In this document: piece by piece, positions 61,930-64,000 of the stretch
Numbering within the stretch: the stretch's first letter is position 1
Layout of the letters: every line of letters begins with the position of its first letter
Assembly (NCBI GenBank): GCA_019671005.1
Contig: CM033745.1
Location: 40,159,834 to 40,223,833 of the forward strand
Direction: 5' to 3'
Source: Hibiscus mutabilis
Taxonomy: Eukaryota > Streptophyta > Magnoliopsida > Malvales > Malvaceae
Length of the DNA: 64,000 bases
Notes under the pieces: model-generated
Told to the model about the DNA's origin: nothing
Seen by the model: only the letters and a program-made list of their open reading frames with translations
The model's database searches: none
Translations under genes and position numbers: made by a program

Positions 61930-63490
61930 TGTTGCGCGTAATAAGTGCTACGCAAATGTGCAAGTATACACGTCGCAAGTTATAGTATAAAAGATATCGT
62001 CTCCACAGGGATTGGTGCTACTTCAAGAATCTAGTCTCTTGCACTGTAAAAAGTAAAAACACAAGTAAAGGATTATAGGAGTTTAACTAATAACTAATCT
62101 AGAAAGCAATAAAGTAAATGAATAGATGAGATCAATTCAGAGAGAGATAGGCCAGGTTATCGTGAGTTGAGGTGTGATAGCCGATTGGATCGTTTTGGTA
62201 AAAGAGTGCACGGGCAACTCAGTTGCCGTGGCAACTTGCTGTAACGGGTTGCCTTGGCAACTAATTGATGGTTGCTGGACAACTAGTTGGGCAACTACTT
62301 GGGCGTCTAGGGCAGCAACCTTCAAGGTTCGGCAGAGCGTTCTTCAATGGTTTCTTCTTATCCCTAATTCAAACTCTAGCTACTTGTGCATGCCTTGATA
62401 ATACATCCTGCGTGAATCAAGGGTGAACAACAACCAATCTTGCGCTCCTCTTAGCCGTTGAAATCCTTAACTTATTCCTAAGCCGGATTAATCTTCACCA
62501 TCAATAGATTGAGTAAAGATCATATTCATTCGTTTCTTGAATCTAACTCTCCCGATATTAGATAAATAGATGAAATCACGAGATCCTCTCCCAATTCACT
62601 CGCAAACAAGAATAAGAACCAAGAATGAATAAACCTTGAAGTAGAAAAGTGCAAACTCTTATTACCTAAACAAAAACCAATAGTTTCTCACAACCACAAA
62701 ACACAATAACCATAGCCAAATAGATTTAGTTCATGGCTAGGTTCCAAAGAAACACAAGATAAACAATCCCTAGCATGAACCCAATCGAACAAGAAAGAAA
62801 AAGATGAAGAAGGAGGCTTGTCGAAATCCTCCTTGCCCTTGATGCTTGTTGAAAATTCTCTCCTCTTGCCCTCCTTGGACTTGTCGAAATTTCCCTATTT
62901 TGCTCTCTATGGATTGTCGAAATCTCCATCTTATTTATAGGGCTAGGCCAAAGTCCTTCTTTGAGGAGGAGTTTAAGTTGGAATTAAATTATCTTTAAAG
63001 AATATAATTCTTTATTATAATTATATTCCTACTAGAACTTCTCCTATCTTCTTGGAATTTAATTCTTCTTTAATCTCTGCATGGAAATCAAATTCCTTTG
63101 GGTTTGGGCTTTGCTCCACGTCATCTTGGGCTTGTCTAGTCATCAATTTCGACTACCATATCACCTTTGCTCTTGTCGACAATTGCCATGGCAACTGGCT
63201 CGGTGTCTCCTTCATGTATTGCCCTAGCAACTAGCTCGACATATCCTTCATGTATTGCCCTGGCAACTAACTCTAGCCTTGCTTTGGCAAGTGATCATGT
63301 ACATACACACAAAACACACCAAAGCAACATCTTTTCCTACAAAAACTACCAAGTTATGTAATCAAGCTCAACGATGGAAGGAAACATGGATTAATGCATG
63401 AATGGCTAATTATGCAACTAATATGAGCCTAAGTCTAACAATAATATGAGTAAAAAGGGTGAGAAAAATAGTACTTTTGAACACTTATCA
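61930..63490 (-). repeat. LARD-3 3' LTR
   Basis: 1561 bp. TATA box on the minus strand at 62940-62931 (CTATAAATAA). Three decayed 36 bp units at about 63182-63290. The short reading frames inside repeat those of the LARD-1 LTR and are not genes. Confidence 0.9.
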
Positions 63491-63528
63491 CACCCCCAAA
63501 CTCGAACTATTGCTTGTCCTCAAGCAAT
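63491..63528 (-). promoter_or_regulatory. LARD-3 polypurine tract and hairpin
   Basis: Minus strand: ATTGCTTGAGGACAAGCAAT (63528 to 63509), AGTTCGAGTTTGGGGGTG, then the LTR. Confidence 0.8.
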
Positions 63529-63775
63529 GCAAATTCATAATTACCTGCCAAGACTTCAATTTTCACAAACTTAGCTTTGAACTTGATTTCAATTCTCTGA
63601 ACCGGAGCACAAAGTATGATTGGCTTTTTATTTTTCGGAAAACTTAGGAGTTACTCGGAATCAAACTATAATGCTTGTGAGTGTGTGCGGAGTTGTGTGC
63701 AAGTTGATTTTTCGGATTCTATGCAAACAATAGGTTTTCAAATTACTTTATTGGGTTCTTTTTAACATGTTTTAA

Positions 63776-63967
63776 CTAGAGCCAGTTTTGGGCACCTCTA
63801 GTGTTTTATTTTTAGTTCTATTAAGTTAATTTATTTGACTAGAGCCAGTTTCGAGCACCTCTAGCTATCAAAAAAAAATTTTTTTTAACACATACTAGAG
63901 CCAGTTTCGAGCACCTCTAGCGATCAATTTTTTAGCACATGCTAGAGCCAATTTCGGGCACCTCTAG
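63776..63967 (-). repeat. Four CTAGAG...CTCTAG hairpins, LARD-3
   Basis: At 63776-63801, 63839-63864, 63895-63920 and 63942-63967. Arms are intact in all four; centres vary at two positions (TTTTGGGC, TTTCGAGC, TTTCGGGC). Confidence 0.9.
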
Positions 63968-64000
63968 CATTCATCCAATTTTTATTCTAATCCCCCAATT

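Larger units (their letters stand above)
61930..64000 (-). mobile_element. LARD-3, minus strand, running off the window
   Basis: The third LARD copy. Its 3' LTR is 61930-63490; the internal region begins at 63491 and continues past 64000. The left edge TGTTGCGCGTAATAAG is the complement of the family end. CTGAC (61925-61929) would be the target duplication, right copy outside. It inserted into the Athila-like gag. There are indels relative to LARD-1 (for example 61980-62035 and 62790-62900 differ), so it belongs to another sublineage. Confidence 0.9.

Noticed and set aside
1..64000. Endogenous pararetrovirus, tRNA or rRNA genes, centromere satellite
   Set aside because: None of the expected motifs (movement protein or coat protein, tRNA boxes A/B with cloverleaf, rRNA cores, uniform 150-180 bp satellite) was seen on reading; a tRNAscan-SE and Infernal run would settle it.

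Overview
This window is plant nuclear DNA, almost certainly from a eudicot, in a retrotransposon-rich (pericentromeric or heterochromatic type) region. It is AT-rich. It holds Ty1/copia and Ty3/gypsy polyprotein remains, solo LTRs, a LINE, a hAT-type non-autonomous element, and one broken intron-containing host gene for an ER-type Ca2+-ATPase. Palindrome-rich LTRs and the Tat-lineage upstream ORF tail look to me like those of Malvaceae genomes, but that is a low-confidence impression. I saw no intact autonomous transposon, tRNA, rRNA or CRISPR.

Layout, left to right. (1) 1-14155: a degenerate copia element (copia-I), split at 1972-11547 by a solo LTR (LTR-A). LTR-A is itself split by a young gag-only gypsy derivative (LARD-1, minus strand, LTRs about 1% diverged). 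Copia-I ends with an unusual array of structured repeats and an LTR at 13374-14155. (2) 14156-24115: a scrap of Tat LTR, then a minus-strand LINE cut twice, by LARD-2 (15883-19556) and by a 3.2 kb solo chromovirus-type LTR (LTR-B1, 19676-22898). (3) 24116-25721: AT-rich DNA with telomere-like sequence and a 362 bp hAT-like element. (4) 25722-36057: a Tekay/Del-like chromovirus 5' LTR (LTR-B2), split by solo LTR-D, followed by a broken gag-protease. (5) 36058-42103: a Tat/Ogre-like element reduced to an upstream-ORF tail, gag, a 34 bp repeat array and an LTR. (6) 42104-46416: a third copia element (copia-III), recognisable end to end in its domains but broken. (7) 46417-48939: the 3' half of the Ca2+-ATPase gene with a nonsense codon and a frameshift. 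(8) 48940-56682: AT-rich DNA, then two SIRE-like copia remnants sharing an LTR. (9) 56683-64000: an Athila-like gypsy LTR and gag, broken by solo LTR-C and by LARD-3, which runs off the window.

Target-site duplications give the order of insertion. Copia-I is older than LTR-A, which is older than LARD-1. The LINE is older than LARD-2 and LTR-B1. The Tekay element is older than LTR-D. SIRE-2 is older than the Athila element, which is older than LTR-C and LARD-3.

The most interesting signal is structural rather than coding. Three unrelated element families (the copia-I 3' region, chromovirus LTR-B1 and the Tat 3' region) each carry a tandem array of hairpins. In each array the loop is constant while the stems differ from unit to unit yet stay self-complementary. 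LTR-B2, LTR-C and the SIRE LTRs also carry clusters of a GTATCGATAC-type palindrome, and LTR-B1 has GTTTCGAAAC at the homologous place. The LARD family carries its own paired hairpin plus purine-tract modules. Either RNA or DNA secondary structure is being maintained, or a copying process keeps perfecting quasi-palindromes.
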